A DNA stretch of 64,000 nucleotides, from positions 1 to 64,000 of the forward strand of contig NZ_JALBUS010000004.1 of the NCBI RefSeq assembly GCF_033971885.1, read 5' to 3'. The notes under the pieces were generated by a model that saw only the letters and a list, made by a program, of their open reading frames with translations, had not been told where the DNA came from and did not search any database. Positions 9,558 to 18,799 of this stretch are shown here, piece after piece (position 1 is the stretch's first letter; the number at the start of each line of letters is the position of its first letter). This stretch comes from Absicoccus intestinalis. Its GTDB lineage: Bacteria; Bacillota_I; Bacilli_A; Erysipelotrichales; Erysipelotrichaceae. A program made the position numbers and the translations under genes.

Positions 9558-10746
9558 AAAATAAATCTTCCTGTGCTGCCTGTGGCCGAACCACAATATC
9601 CTCACATTGATCGATACAGTCTTGAACCATCGATGTCCAATCCCAACGTGCCTCATATTTCTCACAACGATCGATTCGTGGTTTTGTGGCAGGGGCTTTG
9701 GGATCAAAAATGGTACAACAATCTTCATAAGGAAGAATCGACGTTTCATAGGTACCAATCTTTCGTGCTAAATCAATAATTTCTACTTTATCCATACAAA
9801 CAACCGGCCGAATCACTGGCATGTTCGTAACGGCATTGATCGTTTGCATACTTTCTAAAGTTTGTGAAGCCACTTGTCCGACGGATTCTCCCGTTCCAAT
9901 CGCCTGGGCATGTCTTTTTTTAGCCATACCATCCGCAATCCGCATCATCATACGTCGCATCAAGGTAATAGCATAACTTTCATCGGCATGTTGATAGATT
10001 GCAAGTTGGAGTTGGGTAAAAGGAATCACATGAACCAAAATTTCACCTTGGTATCCACTCAACATTTGTGCTAAAGAAAGAACCTTATCTTGGGCATTTT
10101 GGGAAGTATATGGGGGAGCTGCAAAATGAATGGCTTCAATATGTACACCCCGTTTCATCATCAAATAACTGGCAACCGGTGAGTCGATGCCACCACTTAA
10201 AAGCACCATGGCTTTCCCGCCTACGCCTACAGGATATCCACCTGCTCCGGCACGTCGATCCGTCATGATATAGGTAGAGTCTTGATGGACTTCAATCACA
10301 ATTTTCACATCGGGATGGTGGACATCCACTTTCCACTCACTATTTCGTAAAATTTCACCAGCTACTTTACGATTGATCGTATCAGAAATGTAAGGAAAGT
10401 TTTTATCCGAACGTCGTGCAGCTACTTTAAATGTCTTTGGCGTAGAGAGATCAACACTATTTTTGGCTGCTTGAATGATCGCATCCATATCGGATGGCAC
10501 TTGGATGGCCAATGAAAAAGAAGAAATACCAAATACCGTTGCAAGTACATCACTCACTTTTTCCGGATCTTCATCATGTAAATAGATATACATACGATCA
10601 TGTTGTTTTTCATATTCCAATGTCGAAAAATTGGCAAGGGCCTTTTTTACGTTGTGATATAACTGTTTGATAAATGAATTTCGATTCTTTCCTTTTAGTG
10701 ACAATTCACCATATCGAATCAAAATATGATCATAACGATAGTCCAT
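9556..10746 (-). CDS. thiI: tRNA 4-thiouridine synthetase ThiI
   Basis: Adenylates U8 of tRNA and transfers sulfur to form 4-thiouridine; it may also serve thiazole synthesis. The 396-residue form has an N-terminal ferredoxin-like/THUMP region and a PP-loop ATP site, SGGIDSPVASY. The C-terminal rhodanese domain of E. coli ThiI is absent, as in Bacillus; DCCTIF carries the conserved cysteine of the core. The ATG at 10746 gives the family start MDYRYDHILIRYGE and overlaps the desulfurase gene by 17 bases, matching the known pairing of ThiI with a dedicated NifS-type sulfur donor. Confidence 0.94.
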   Translation of the reverse strand: MDYRYDHILIRYGELSLKGKNRNSFIKQLYHNVKKALANFSTLEYEKQHDRMYIYLHDEDPEKVSDVLATVFGISSFSLAIQVPSDMDAIIQAAKNSVDLSTPKTFKVAARRSDKNFPYISDTINRKVAGEILRNSEWKVDVHHPDVKIVIEVHQDSTYIMTDRRAGAGGYPVGVGGKAMVLLSGGIDSPVASYLMMKRGVHIEAIHFAAPPYTSQNAQDKVLSLAQMLSGYQGEILVHVIPFTQLQLAIYQHADESYAITLMRRMMMRIADGMAKKRHAQAIGTGESVGQVASQTLESMQTINAVTNMPVIRPVVCMDKVEIIDLARKIGTYETSILPYEDCCTIFDPKAPATKPRIDRCEKYEARWDWTSMVQDCIDQCEDIVVRPQAAQEDLF

Positions 10747-11860
10747 AGTCTCTAATGATCTCCTTACAAATTTCAATAAATTGTTTTGCTTCATCCATTG
10801 TATTTAAACCCGAAAAAGATAAACGAATCATATGCGTTGCTTCCTTTTTGGATTTTCCCATCGCCAATAAAGTATGTGATTCATTGGCACCATGACTAGA
10901 ACAGGTGCTCTTGGCCGAGACACAAATGTCATGGGCATCCAATGCATTCAATAATACTTCACTGGTCAATTGATCAAAACCAATATTTAAGATATAAGGC
11001 AACGCATCTTCAGGCGAATGAATATGTGCGCCTGGTATCTTTTCCAGTTCTTCTCTTAAATATGTATTGATCTTTTGAATCTTATCATAACTTTCTTTTT
11101 GTGCTGATAAAGCCAAACGAATTGTCTTTGCGAGCACAATATTAGTAGGTGCATTTTGCGTTCCACCGCGCAAACCATGTTCTTGTTGACCACCTTGAAT
11201 GATTGGTTTGATTTGAACTTTTTCTTTTTTCATCAATAAGCCAGAACCTTTTAAACCATGGATCTTATGAGCTGAAATCGTAGCCATATCCAATATTTCA
11301 AAAGGAACATCAATTTTTGAAAAACTTTGAACACAATCCACATGATAAGCACATGTTGGATTTTGATGCACGACTTTTTCAATCGCACGAATAGGATTGA
11401 TAGCTCCCATTTCATTGTTGACATGCATAGTGGATACCAAGATCGTATCTTTACGCATATAGGATCGAACACATTCCGGCGTAATGATTCCTTTTTCATT
11501 AATAGGCATCTTTTCCACATCAAACCCCAATGTAGCTAATACATCCGCTGCATGATCCACCGATGGATGTTCTACATTACTAATAAGGATATGTTTGCCT
11601 CGTGTCGTATTCGCTAAAGCATACCCGATGATTGCCATTGTATTGGCTTCACTTGCACTGGCCGTGAATAGAATTTCACTGCCTGTTACCCCTAACATAT
11701 GGGCAATTTTTTGGCGTGCCGTTTCCATCAACCCATTGGCTTTTCGTCCTACTTGATGAAGACTATCCGGATTTCCATAGGTAGTAGCTAGGAGTTGCTT
11801 ATAAACGGCAAGGACCTCCGGTGCAAGGGAGGTCGTTGAAGAATTATCAAAATAAATCAT
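10730..11860 (-). CDS. nifS: Cysteine desulfurase, NifS/IscS family
   Basis: PLP-dependent removal of sulfur from cysteine to give an enzyme-bound persulfide. SAHKIHG holds the PLP lysine, and STCSSHGANES holds the catalytic cysteine in the longer loop of group I desulfurases. Its 376 residues are normal length. Position immediately upstream of thiI, overlapping it, points to sulfur delivery for 4-thiouridine (the role of Bacillus NifZ) rather than general Fe-S assembly; no IscU or SufU scaffold gene is nearby. Confidence 0.92.
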   Translation of the reverse strand: MIYFDNSSTTSLAPEVLAVYKQLLATTYGNPDSLHQVGRKANGLMETARQKIAHMLGVTGSEILFTASASEANTMAIIGYALANTTRGKHILISNVEHPSVDHAADVLATLGFDVEKMPINEKGIITPECVRSYMRKDTILVSTMHVNNEMGAINPIRAIEKVVHQNPTCAYHVDCVQSFSKIDVPFEILDMATISAHKIHGLKGSGLLMKKEKVQIKPIIQGGQQEHGLRGGTQNAPTNIVLAKTIRLALSAQKESYDKIQKINTYLREELEKIPGAHIHSPEDALPYILNIGFDQLTSEVLLNALDAHDICVSAKSTCSSHGANESHTLLAMGKSKKEATHMIRLSFSGLNTMDEAKQFIEICKEIIRDYGLSL

Positions 11861-11863
11861 AGG

Positions 11864-13624
11864 CTACACCTGATTCATGACAGCGGGATCTTTTTTCGCA
11901 ATCAATTTTTCATAGGTTCCAGGATGTAGATTTTCAATGGCTTGGATTGCAATCTTCAAAGCGCGGGTATATTCACCATTTTGGAAACACAATTCAGCAC
12001 GCGTCAAATCGGTATTCATAGAAGGATGGGCAGAGCGGAATCGATTTCCAAAAACGATCGCATTTTCAACCATCACCGCCACACCAATCAAATTGTTAGC
12101 ATTGTTGTAAAGCTTATAAACAAAGTCAATCGCATCTTGTAGATCGGCATTCAAAGTTGGAACATCCAGTGGCGAATGAGATAATACAATTTGCACACGA
12201 CTGATCAAATCTTCGGCTTGTTGAATGTCTTTTTCGAATTGCGAAGAAATACTTGGCAAATGACGTGTAGCGGCATTCAAACGCACTTCATTCAAGATCA
12301 ATTGCAATTTGACCAATTGTTTTTGTGCTCGTGATTCATCGCTACTTGCACTGATCAATTTTGATTTCATTTCGTCAATTTGTGTTTTAAATTCATTGAT
12401 ATCCGAAACAAATTCACGATAATAGCGCACTACTTCTACCAATGGAGTTTGATCCGCTTTGATTTCTTTTTGAAGTAAAGTAGCTGCTTCTTGCACATTG
12501 CCCATTTGTTCATCGGCCAAAGCAAAACGATGGGTCCAATCTTCCAATCCAAAACGATCACGAATATTACCATACATCTTTTTGATATCATTCAATTCAA
12601 CTTGAATTTCAGATACCGTGATCAAATTTTGTTCCAAGCCACCATGAATCTCATCATAGGCCGCTTTTTCTTGAGAGATCGCATCTTGTAGTTTCAAGAC
12701 ACCATCACCAATCTGACTGATCAACATTTGTGCTTCTTTCAGATTTCCTACATCAATTCGATGTTCTGCTTCTTTTAATTGACTGGCTGCTTCATTCAAA
12801 TTCTTATTGATTTCCAAATATCTCAAATTCACATCGGATTGAGATAAGTCTTGTGCATTCTGATTGATTTCCATCATGGCAGCTGGAATGATAGATTTGG
12901 TTCGTTCATACAGATCCGGGCATAAGGCAATTTCACTCGAAAGTGTATCAATCGAAGTGGCAATCTTGTTTCCTTCATCTTTGGCTTTGTTGAATTCGCA
13001 TGCGTACATCCATTCTTCAAAATTCGAGAAATCATTTTCAATTTCTTGGAACCGAGAATCAAAATAGGTCGTTGCCTTGTAAAAAGAATTACGATTTGTC
13101 GTATAGACTTGACGCACATTTTGATAACGTTCCTTCAATGCATTCGCAAAATCACGAACTTCTGTTTCTTTTTGTAAAATATTATCCAAAGCTTTCGTCA
13201 CGATACGAATGCGTTCACGCGCATCTTTTAAAGATGTTTCCAATTCATCCATGCGACGCATGGCTCTTTTTGTATGATGTCCTTCTAAAGCATCATGTGC
13301 TTTCTCACAAAGGGTATCACATTCATCCATGCCTTCCATGCATACATTATATTTCGGAGTTAATTCATTGACACGTTCCATGATATCGGCATTCACTTTT
13401 GCGAATGCTTTTGCTTTGTTGAATTTATAATCCAATGAATTATTTCTAACAGCATTTACATCTTTTTCTAATTCTTCAAATCTTGCACTTGCTTTGCGAC
13501 GACGCACATGATTGGAAAAAATAACTAATAAGATGATCACCAAAACGATGATACATATATATATCAACGTAGCCAACGTGATACGTGATTGAATAAATGA
13601 TAAAAAGTCGGTTACAGATTGCAT
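11864..13624 (-). CDS. ezrA: Septation ring formation regulator EzrA
   Basis: Membrane-anchored regulator of FtsZ ring assembly. The 586-residue protein has one N-terminal transmembrane segment (about residues 16-38) followed by a long alpha-helical, spectrin-like cytoplasmic rod rich in Asp, Glu, Lys and Gln. Length and topology fit Firmicutes EzrA, and the position upstream of a NifS-type desulfurase and thiI and beside rpsD resembles other Firmicutes. GGAGG lies eight bases before the ATG. The call rests on architecture and context as well as sequence resemblance. Confidence 0.88.
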   Translation of the reverse strand: MQSVTDFLSFIQSRITLATLIYICIIVLVIILLVIFSNHVRRRKASARFEELEKDVNAVRNNSLDYKFNKAKAFAKVNADIMERVNELTPKYNVCMEGMDECDTLCEKAHDALEGHHTKRAMRRMDELETSLKDARERIRIVTKALDNILQKETEVRDFANALKERYQNVRQVYTTNRNSFYKATTYFDSRFQEIENDFSNFEEWMYACEFNKAKDEGNKIATSIDTLSSEIALCPDLYERTKSIIPAAMMEINQNAQDLSQSDVNLRYLEINKNLNEAASQLKEAEHRIDVGNLKEAQMLISQIGDGVLKLQDAISQEKAAYDEIHGGLEQNLITVSEIQVELNDIKKMYGNIRDRFGLEDWTHRFALADEQMGNVQEAATLLQKEIKADQTPLVEVVRYYREFVSDINEFKTQIDEMKSKLISASSDESRAQKQLVKLQLILNEVRLNAATRHLPSISSQFEKDIQQAEDLISRVQIVLSHSPLDVPTLNADLQDAIDFVYKLYNNANNLIGVAVMVENAIVFGNRFRSAHPSMNTDLTRAELCFQNGEYTRALKIAIQAIENLHPGTYEKLIAKKDPAVMNQV

Positions 13625-13699
13625 CCAAATTCCTCCTTAAAAAACTACTGTCATTATAGCAAAACTTACTATGTGTTTCCATGAATAATCTAAATTTTC

Positions 13700-13728
13700 T
13701 TGATTTTGAACAAGCACTTTGATATGAT
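13700..13728 (+). promoter_or_regulatory. rpsD promoter
   Basis: TTGATT (13700-13705), 17 bases, then TATGAT (13723-13728), preceded by TGA as an extended -10. Transcription would start near 13735 and give a leader of about 155 bases before rpsD. Confidence 0.75.
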
Positions 13729-13734
13729 ATTTGA

Positions 13735-13886
13735 GCATAAATTGATAGCAGCATACAAAGCTACAAGATACGCGTTATAAGCGCAAGCGATGCGAGTAAC
13801 TAACAGCTGAATAGTAGAAAGCATCTTTTATAACACGCCTAGTAGTGATTTGTACTGTTATTGTTTTGTGAAAAAACAATAGGAGG
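13735..13886 (+). promoter_or_regulatory. rpsD 5' leader, candidate S4 autoregulatory structure
   Basis: The leader can form a long-range stem between GCGTTATAA (13772-13780) and TTATAACACGC (13828-13838). A second hairpin, ATTGTTTT/AAAACAAT (13860-13880), abuts the AGGAGG ribosome site. Ribosomal protein S4 represses its own translation through a structured leader in Bacillus. The arrangement here suggests the same, but I cannot match it base for base to the known S4 leader family. Confidence 0.5.
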
Positions 13887-13892
13887 AAACTT

Positions 13893-14501
13893 ATGTCTAG
13901 AAACACAGGAAGTACTTGGAAAAAGTCTCGTCGTTTGGGTTTCTCGATCTTGGAAACAGGTGAAGAACTAACTCGTCGTAATTATATTCCAGGTCAACAC
14001 GGCCAAGGACGTCGTGGCAAATTAACAAACTATGGTATTCAGTTACAGGAAAAACAACGTATTCGTCATACGTATCAATTAAGTGAAAAGCAATTCGCTA
14101 ATACGTACGCAAAGGCAAGTAAAAAACCAGGTGCATCTGGTGAAAATTTATTGATCATGTTGGAAAGCCGTTTGGATAACATCGTTTATCGTATGGGATT
14201 TGCTCGTACACGTCGTGCAGCACGTCAACTTGTCAACCATGGACATATCTTGGTTGATGGAAAGAAAGTCGATATTCCTAGTTTCCAAGTAAAACCTGGA
14301 CAAGAAATCGAAGTTCGTGAACGTTCGAAAAACTTATCTGCAATCAACGAAGCTTTAGAAGCTGCAACATCTACTGTTGATTTTGTCAATGTAGATACCG
14401 ATAAGAAAAAAGGTACGTATGTACGTTATCCAGAACGTAGTGAATTATTCACATCACAACCAATTAATGAATTGTTAGTCGTTGAGTTCTACAATCGTTA
14501 G
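13893..14501 (+). CDS. rpsD: 30S ribosomal protein S4
   Basis: Primary 16S rRNA-binding protein that nucleates 30S assembly. The 202-residue protein shows the S4 signatures KSRRLGFSI, PGQHGQGRRGK and the S4 RNA-binding domain (LESRLDNIVYRMGFARTRRAARQLVNHGHILVDG). The zinc-binding cysteines of C+ forms are missing, so this is the zinc-independent form. It is transcribed alone from its own promoter with a strong AGGAGG site and a terminator right after the stop codon. Confidence 0.98.
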   Translation: MSRNTGSTWKKSRRLGFSILETGEELTRRNYIPGQHGQGRRGKLTNYGIQLQEKQRIRHTYQLSEKQFANTYAKASKKPGASGENLLIMLESRLDNIVYRMGFARTRRAARQLVNHGHILVDGKKVDIPSFQVKPGQEIEVRERSKNLSAINEALEAATSTVDFVNVDTDKKKGTYVRYPERSELFTSQPINELLVVEFYNR

Positions 14502-14502
14502 T

Positions 14503-14525
14503 AAAAAGAGGCCTTGCCTCTTTTT
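14503..14525 (+). terminator. rpsD terminator
   Basis: AAAAAGAGGC/GCCTCTTTTT form a 10-bp stem with a 3-base loop that includes its own T-run, two bases after the rpsD stop codon. Confidence 0.9.
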
Positions 14526-14536
14526 ATTTTAGAAAG

Positions 14537-14908
14537 ATGAAAATGTATATGGATGCAATTAAAAACAGTTTACAAGCCTATGGCCAAGATTCATCAGAAA
14601 ACAATCTCGTTTCGATGTTAGAAACATTGATTTCCAGTTCGGTTTGGATTCCTGTATTCGAAGATAACCAACCCGATATCTTAGCCGATATGGACGGTCA
14701 TAAATTCTATCCCGTTTTTTCAAGCCAAGAAGAAGCTTTGGATGAATATGTGCAAGTCAAATGGCAACAACTTCCTTTTGTGGAATGTCTGCATTATGTA
14801 GCCGAAAATAAAAAGGTTCACGCCATCGTGGTGAACCCATTTACAGAAAATGTACGATTGCCAAAAGATATTGTCGAAGGACTGAATGAACAATTTGGTC
14901 GCCATTAG
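14537..14908 (+). CDS. SseB N-terminal domain protein
   Basis: A 123-residue protein resembling the N-terminal domain of SseB (enhanced serine sensitivity protein B). Matching elements are the WIPVF, FYPVFSSQEEALDEY and VNPFTENVRLP segments. The function of this family is poorly known; in E. coli SseB overproduction alters serine sensitivity. The gene begins 12 bases after the rpsD terminator and has only a weak purine stretch (AGAAAG) before the ATG, so its expression may be low. A methionine two codons later is an equally plausible start. Confidence 0.7.
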   Translation: MKMYMDAIKNSLQAYGQDSSENNLVSMLETLISSSVWIPVFEDNQPDILADMDGHKFYPVFSSQEEALDEYVQVKWQQLPFVECLHYVAENKKVHAIVVNPFTENVRLPKDIVEGLNEQFGRH

Positions 14909-14925
14909 AACGAAGTCATTCGTTC
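14908..14925. terminator. Bidirectional terminator between the SseB-like and PHP genes
   Basis: GAACGAA/TTCGTTC with a 4-base loop is followed by seven T on the plus strand. It overlaps the SseB-like stop codon and lies just after the convergent PHP phosphatase gene, whose stop is at 14931. Confidence 0.8.
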
Positions 14926-14930
14926 TTTTT

Positions 14931-15746
14931 TTATTGGAACTGGTCCAATGGTCGATCCTTAAAACCTTCGGAAGTCAATACGACCATGGAATCATATCCC
15001 ACCTTTCGTATCAGATCCAAAGATTCTTTGAAATGACAATCCAAGTTTATCCGGTCATGACAATCACTATTCAAACAAATACGAATCTTTTTTTCGTGCA
15101 TATAAGCCAATAAATTCTTATATGGATAAGGTGCTGTTCGATATCCTCGAGCGATGGCACCTGTATTTACTTCAAAAATTTTATGCGAAAGAGCATCGAT
15201 CGTATCGCAAGCTAGAGCGACATATCGAGGATCTTCAAAATCAAAATACTTATTTCCTTCATTGTATTTTGTCAATAGATCCAAATGTCCAATGATATCC
15301 ACTTCTTTCCAGTCTTTCATAACAGCAACATTCTTATAGTAGGCTTGTGCATAGGACAAAAAATCATCATGAAACCATTCATGCAGTATTTTACACATTG
15401 TCTGTTCACTTTCATCAACACTTTTAAACTGGCCTTCCTGTTCAACAAAATGTGCACTGCCAATGATGTAATCAAAATCAGCCGGATTGGCTACTCTTCC
15501 CAATATATCTTGTTCGATGCCTAGATATATTTGGATTTGATCGGCATATTTTTTTTGAAGTGCACGAATTTCATGAATATATGCAACCTGGCCTTGTTGC
15601 GACATCGATGCATCATCATAGATACAATATCCATGACCGGAAAATCCTAATATATCAAACCCTTTTTCAATCGCTGTTTGGATCATTTGTTCCGGTTGGT
15701 CTTTGCCATCACAATATGTACTATGTGTATGTAAATTCTGTCTCAT
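14931..15746 (-). CDS. PHP-domain phosphatase, histidinol-phosphatase-like
   Basis: Metal-dependent phosphoesterase of the PHP superfamily, 271 residues. The N-terminal NLHTHSTYCDGK motif and later GFSGHGY, GSAHFV and NSDCHD segments supply the metal ligands. The closest named family is HisK, but no other histidine biosynthesis gene is near, so another phosphate substrate is quite possible. The ATG at 15746 follows GGAGG by 8 bases; a TTG 15 bases upstream lies within that ribosome site and was rejected. Confidence 0.78.
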   Translation of the reverse strand: MRQNLHTHSTYCDGKDQPEQMIQTAIEKGFDILGFSGHGYCIYDDASMSQQGQVAYIHEIRALQKKYADQIQIYLGIEQDILGRVANPADFDYIIGSAHFVEQEGQFKSVDESEQTMCKILHEWFHDDFLSYAQAYYKNVAVMKDWKEVDIIGHLDLLTKYNEGNKYFDFEDPRYVALACDTIDALSHKIFEVNTGAIARGYRTAPYPYKNLLAYMHEKKIRICLNSDCHDRINLDCHFKESLDLIRKVGYDSMVVLTSEGFKDRPLDQFQ

Positions 15747-15784
15747 GTCTCTATCCTCCAATAGGAGTATATCGTAAAAAAAGC

Positions 15785-15801
15785 AGGTAGTTCAACTACC
15801 T
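15785..15801 (-). terminator. Terminator of the SSB-like gene
   Basis: AGGTAG/CTACCT hairpin followed by C and a run of T on the minus strand, overlapping the stop codon of the SSB-like gene. Confidence 0.7.
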
Positions 15802-16135
15802 ACCTACTTTCGTTTGGTTCTAACTTTTTGGATAAAAAGTCGATTTTTTCCGCTACAAAAACATAATTATAGTATGTTTTCTCTTCTTTATCATAACGAC
15901 GCGAAGCCATTCGACCTTTAATGGCCAGACAGTCCCCAATGTGTGAATGCGCACATAAGGTTTCTGCCAATCCCCTCCAAACTTCCACTTGGATCAAATC
16001 TTGTTCGTATATGCCCTCGGAATTGGCGAATGGACGATCCACTTTCATCAAAACACTACATGTCTTGACACCCGTGGTTGTCTCTTTCAATGAAGGTAAT
16101 TCTTCAATACATCCAACAATACAAAAAAGATTCAT
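15800..16135 (-). CDS. Single-stranded DNA-binding protein, short SsbB-like
   Basis: OB-fold SSB of 111 residues: MNLFCIVGCIEELP, then IQVEVWRGLAETLC, GDCLAIKGRMASRRYD and NYVFVAEKIDFL follow the family pattern. It lacks the glycine-rich linker and acidic tip that recruits partners in the main replicative SSB, so it is probably an accessory SSB (SsbB or YwpH type). It is transcribed alone from the promoter at 16202-16230 and has AGGAGGT before the ATG. Confidence 0.85.
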   Translation of the reverse strand: MNLFCIVGCIEELPSLKETTTGVKTCSVLMKVDRPFANSEGIYEQDLIQVEVWRGLAETLCAHSHIGDCLAIKGRMASRRYDKEEKTYYNYVFVAEKIDFLSKKLEPNESR

Positions 16136-16201
16136 TCTATTTACCTCCTAGCGTATCCGGTAATGGTAATGTACCATTTCTTATCACCTGCCTTCGCTCT
16201 T

Positions 16202-16230
16202 ATAGTAAATAGATATTGATATTTAAGCAA
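16202..16230 (-). promoter_or_regulatory. Promoter of the SSB-like gene
   Basis: On the minus strand TTGCTT (16230-16225) is followed after 17 bases by TACTAT (16207-16202). The leader to the ATG at 16135 is about 60 bases and contains no obvious regulatory structure. Confidence 0.65.
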
Positions 16231-16255
16231 ACGAAGTTAAATTACGTAAAATAAA

Positions 16256-16296
16256 AAATATACAGTATTTTACATATCATAAAATACTGTATATTT
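16256..16296 (-). terminator. Terminator of the M16 peptidase operon
   Basis: A perfect 17-bp AT-rich stem (arms 16256-16272 and 16280-16296, 7-base loop) just after the stop codon at 16303, followed by a T-rich stretch on the minus strand. Confidence 0.75.
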
Positions 16297-16302
16297 ATTG
16301 AT

Positions 16303-17562
16303 TTACATATTTTTTGGTTGAATCGTCGTAACCGTTGGATGATCAAGATCCAAAGTCTTGAGATAGGTATTGATTTGTTCCACGCTTAATTTGGAGATCA
16401 TTTCATATTGTTGCCAATGATCATAGCCAGAAATATGAGCTTCCAGCAAATCCACTGCAAGATCTTCAAAAGAATCAAATCCGCGAATCATTTGTGCAAG
16501 AGCTCGCGCTTTTATGGCTTGAAAGATTGTTGGATCGATGCCTTGAACCAACTGTTTGCTCATTTTTTCTACCAGTTTTATATAAGCTTGGGGATAATGA
16601 GTCTGTGCATAAAAAAGTACAGCACTGTGATCAATATGGATATCACATTCTGCCCCATTGATGTTGGTCATGATTTCTTCATCCAACCAAGATTGATAAC
16701 AAGGATTCAAAGAGGTCATCGCTGCATCTAACGCCATTTGAATACATTGATCCTTTTGAATAGCCAAATGAATATCGGTTTCTGGCTTTTGTTTATAGCC
16801 AATGCATACAAAAGGTGTGGAAATATCCATCGTACATGAGAAATCAGAACGAGCACAAGTCGTTGGTTCATCATGGATCACGCGCTTGACTTTGCCATTT
16901 AAAGAAGAGGGATGACGGATTTGATTTTCTTTAATGATATCCATGATCTTGTCAATATCCTGGCCTGTAATACCAACCAATGTTAATTTGGAAGGATCAT
17001 AATTATAATGATAGAAGGTCTTTAAATCTTCGACACGCATATGGGCAATATCTTCTGGCGTTCCTAATACATCATATCGAAGGGGATGCTCGACATATAG
17101 ACTTTTCCAGGTTTCTTTAAATAATCGCTGTTCTGGTTGTTGCTGATACATATCATATTCGCTAAGAATGATTCCTTTTTCTTTGTTGACAGATTGTGTA
17201 TCAATATCCAGTTCTTCCACAAAATCAAAAAGTAGATGCAATGGTGCTTCGATATCTGCCGTTGTTTGAAAATAATACGCCGTTTTATTATACGTCGTAA
17301 ACGCATTGGTACTGGCTTGCATTTGAGCAAATTGATCCGTAATATCCTGGCCATGTAATCGAAACATTTGATGTTCAAGAAAATGGGCACATCCCGAACG
17401 ATGATGGAGATGCAAATCATGATAACTTTGTTCAATATCAAATCCACCTGCATCCACAGCAAGCATAAACAAGGAACGATAATATCCCGGCTTTTTGACC
17501 AAAATAACATGCAATCCATTGTCTAATGTTTCCTCTTTGACAATCATATTAAACTTCTTCAT
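16303..17562 (-). CDS. M16 family zinc metallopeptidase, YmfH-like
   Basis: Insulinase-family peptidase of 419 residues. The inverted zinc motif HFLEH spans residues 60-64 (GCAHFLEHQMF), and EKGIILSEYDMY supplies the distal glutamate. It resembles Bacillus YmfH. The start overlaps the end of the companion M16 gene by 14 bases, so the pair probably forms a heterodimer in which this subunit is catalytic. No signal peptide is present, so it acts in the cytoplasm. The substrate is unknown. Confidence 0.88.
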   Translation of the reverse strand: MKKFNMIVKEETLDNGLHVILVKKPGYYRSLFMLAVDAGGFDIEQSYHDLHLHHRSGCAHFLEHQMFRLHGQDITDQFAQMQASTNAFTTYNKTAYYFQTTADIEAPLHLLFDFVEELDIDTQSVNKEKGIILSEYDMYQQQPEQRLFKETWKSLYVEHPLRYDVLGTPEDIAHMRVEDLKTFYHYNYDPSKLTLVGITGQDIDKIMDIIKENQIRHPSSLNGKVKRVIHDEPTTCARSDFSCTMDISTPFVCIGYKQKPETDIHLAIQKDQCIQMALDAAMTSLNPCYQSWLDEEIMTNINGAECDIHIDHSAVLFYAQTHYPQAYIKLVEKMSKQLVQGIDPTIFQAIKARALAQMIRGFDSFEDLAVDLLEAHISGYDHWQQYEMISKLSVEQINTYLKTLDLDHPTVTTIQPKNM

Positions 17563-18748
17563 GCTCTTCCTCCTTTACGATGGATCGCGCAACCAAATGT
17601 AGATAGGAACTTGCCTGGATCACTTCTTCTTTGGTGACATGATCAATGGCTGAGATACGATCTTTTAATTGCGTATTTCGATGCATCAAATCATCCAGAT
17701 AGGCTTGTTCAATTAAACTAAACGAACTATCTTGACCACTGATCAAACCATCGATCAGATCTTTTTTTGCACTCGAAAGCAATGACACATCAAATTGACC
17801 GGTTTGCAGTTTCTTAATTTGTTCTTGGATCAAAGATATTACTTGATCAAAATATTGATTTCGAAAACTCGTGGAAATGATCAATGCGCCATCAAAACGA
17901 ACAATTGAACTATAGATGGAATAACAATAACTATGTTTTTCACGAACGTTGGTAAACAATAAACTATTGGGTGATTGACCCAAAAGGGAGTTCATGACCA
18001 ACAAAGGATAATACAATGGATCATCCACGCCGATATGATTCGCATACACATGTGTTAGACTTGTTTGCGAAATATCACGAGTTTGGCTTTGTATTTGTAA
18101 GGAAGAATTGTCCAACAATTCAAAATGCGATTGGAGCGTTTGATGCGAATCCAATGAATCTAAATAGTTATAGAGTGCTTGACTTGGTTGACCAACGATA
18201 TATACATGCTTTTCTGCTTTTAGATAGGCTTCATAGGCTTGCTGAATATCCAAAAGCGTAATGCCATCAATTGCATCGATGTTTCCTTGTACCGGTATGG
18301 AAATGGAATGAGGGGCTAAGCTCGTAAAAGCATTCAGCAAAGCAATCGTGTTGGGATCATCCATTTGCGTATGCAAACGATTTTTTAATTGCATTTTTGC
18401 TTGAGAAAGCGAAGCCGACGTAAAGTGTGGATGGCAAATGATTTGATTGAATAAATCAAGTGCTTGTTTTTCATAGCTTTGATCGGGTATCCATTGTGAT
18501 TCAATCGCATTCATTCGTATATCCATGACCAATTGTTTCCCATAAGCAGAAAGTCCAACCCCAATACGAATACCATAGGTATCTGCTAAAGCACGGGCAA
18601 ATAAAGAAGGATCTGGATATTTTTCCGTTTGTTTTTTCATCATGATGCATAAAAGATTCATGGTCGTGATCGTATGAATATCCAAGGCAAAAATCGAACG
18701 AATGGATACACTCACATGATTAAATTTTTCGGTCTTAATAAATTTCAT
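17549..18748 (-). CDS. M16 family peptidase-like protein, YmfF-like, inactive subunit
   Basis: A 399-residue M16-fold protein without an HxxEH motif; the equivalent segment is NLLCIMMKKQTEKYP. Other M16 features are kept: the NSLLGQSPNSLLFTNVREKHSYCYS region and alternating domain arrangement. This fits YmfF, the non-catalytic partner of YmfH. It lies first in the two-gene operon with GAGGA before the ATG. Confidence 0.83.
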   Translation of the reverse strand: MKFIKTEKFNHVSVSIRSIFALDIHTITTMNLLCIMMKKQTEKYPDPSLFARALADTYGIRIGVGLSAYGKQLVMDIRMNAIESQWIPDQSYEKQALDLFNQIICHPHFTSASLSQAKMQLKNRLHTQMDDPNTIALLNAFTSLAPHSISIPVQGNIDAIDGITLLDIQQAYEAYLKAEKHVYIVGQPSQALYNYLDSLDSHQTLQSHFELLDNSSLQIQSQTRDISQTSLTHVYANHIGVDDPLYYPLLVMNSLLGQSPNSLLFTNVREKHSYCYSIYSSIVRFDGALIISTSFRNQYFDQVISLIQEQIKKLQTGQFDVSLLSSAKKDLIDGLISGQDSSFSLIEQAYLDDLMHRNTQLKDRISAIDHVTKEEVIQASSYLHLVARSIVKEEEHEEV

Positions 18749-18770
18749 TTTCGTTTTCCTCTGATAAAAA

Positions 18771-18792
18771 AAAGAGGACCGAAGTCCTCTTT
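18771..18792 (-). terminator. Terminator of the wall hydrolase gene
   Basis: AAAGAGGAC/GTCCTCTTT with a 4-base loop and a following T-run on the minus strand, shortly after the stop codon at 18800. Confidence 0.9.
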
Positions 18793-18799
18793 ATATAGA

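Noticed and set aside
9522..9758. 79-residue N-terminal extension of rlmA
   Set aside because: It overlaps thiI and its terminator and does not resemble RlmA; a good ribosome site precedes the ATG at 9521.
13000..13371. 123-codon plus-strand frame
   Set aside because: Lies entirely antisense to ezrA, has no ribosome site and no recognisable domain.
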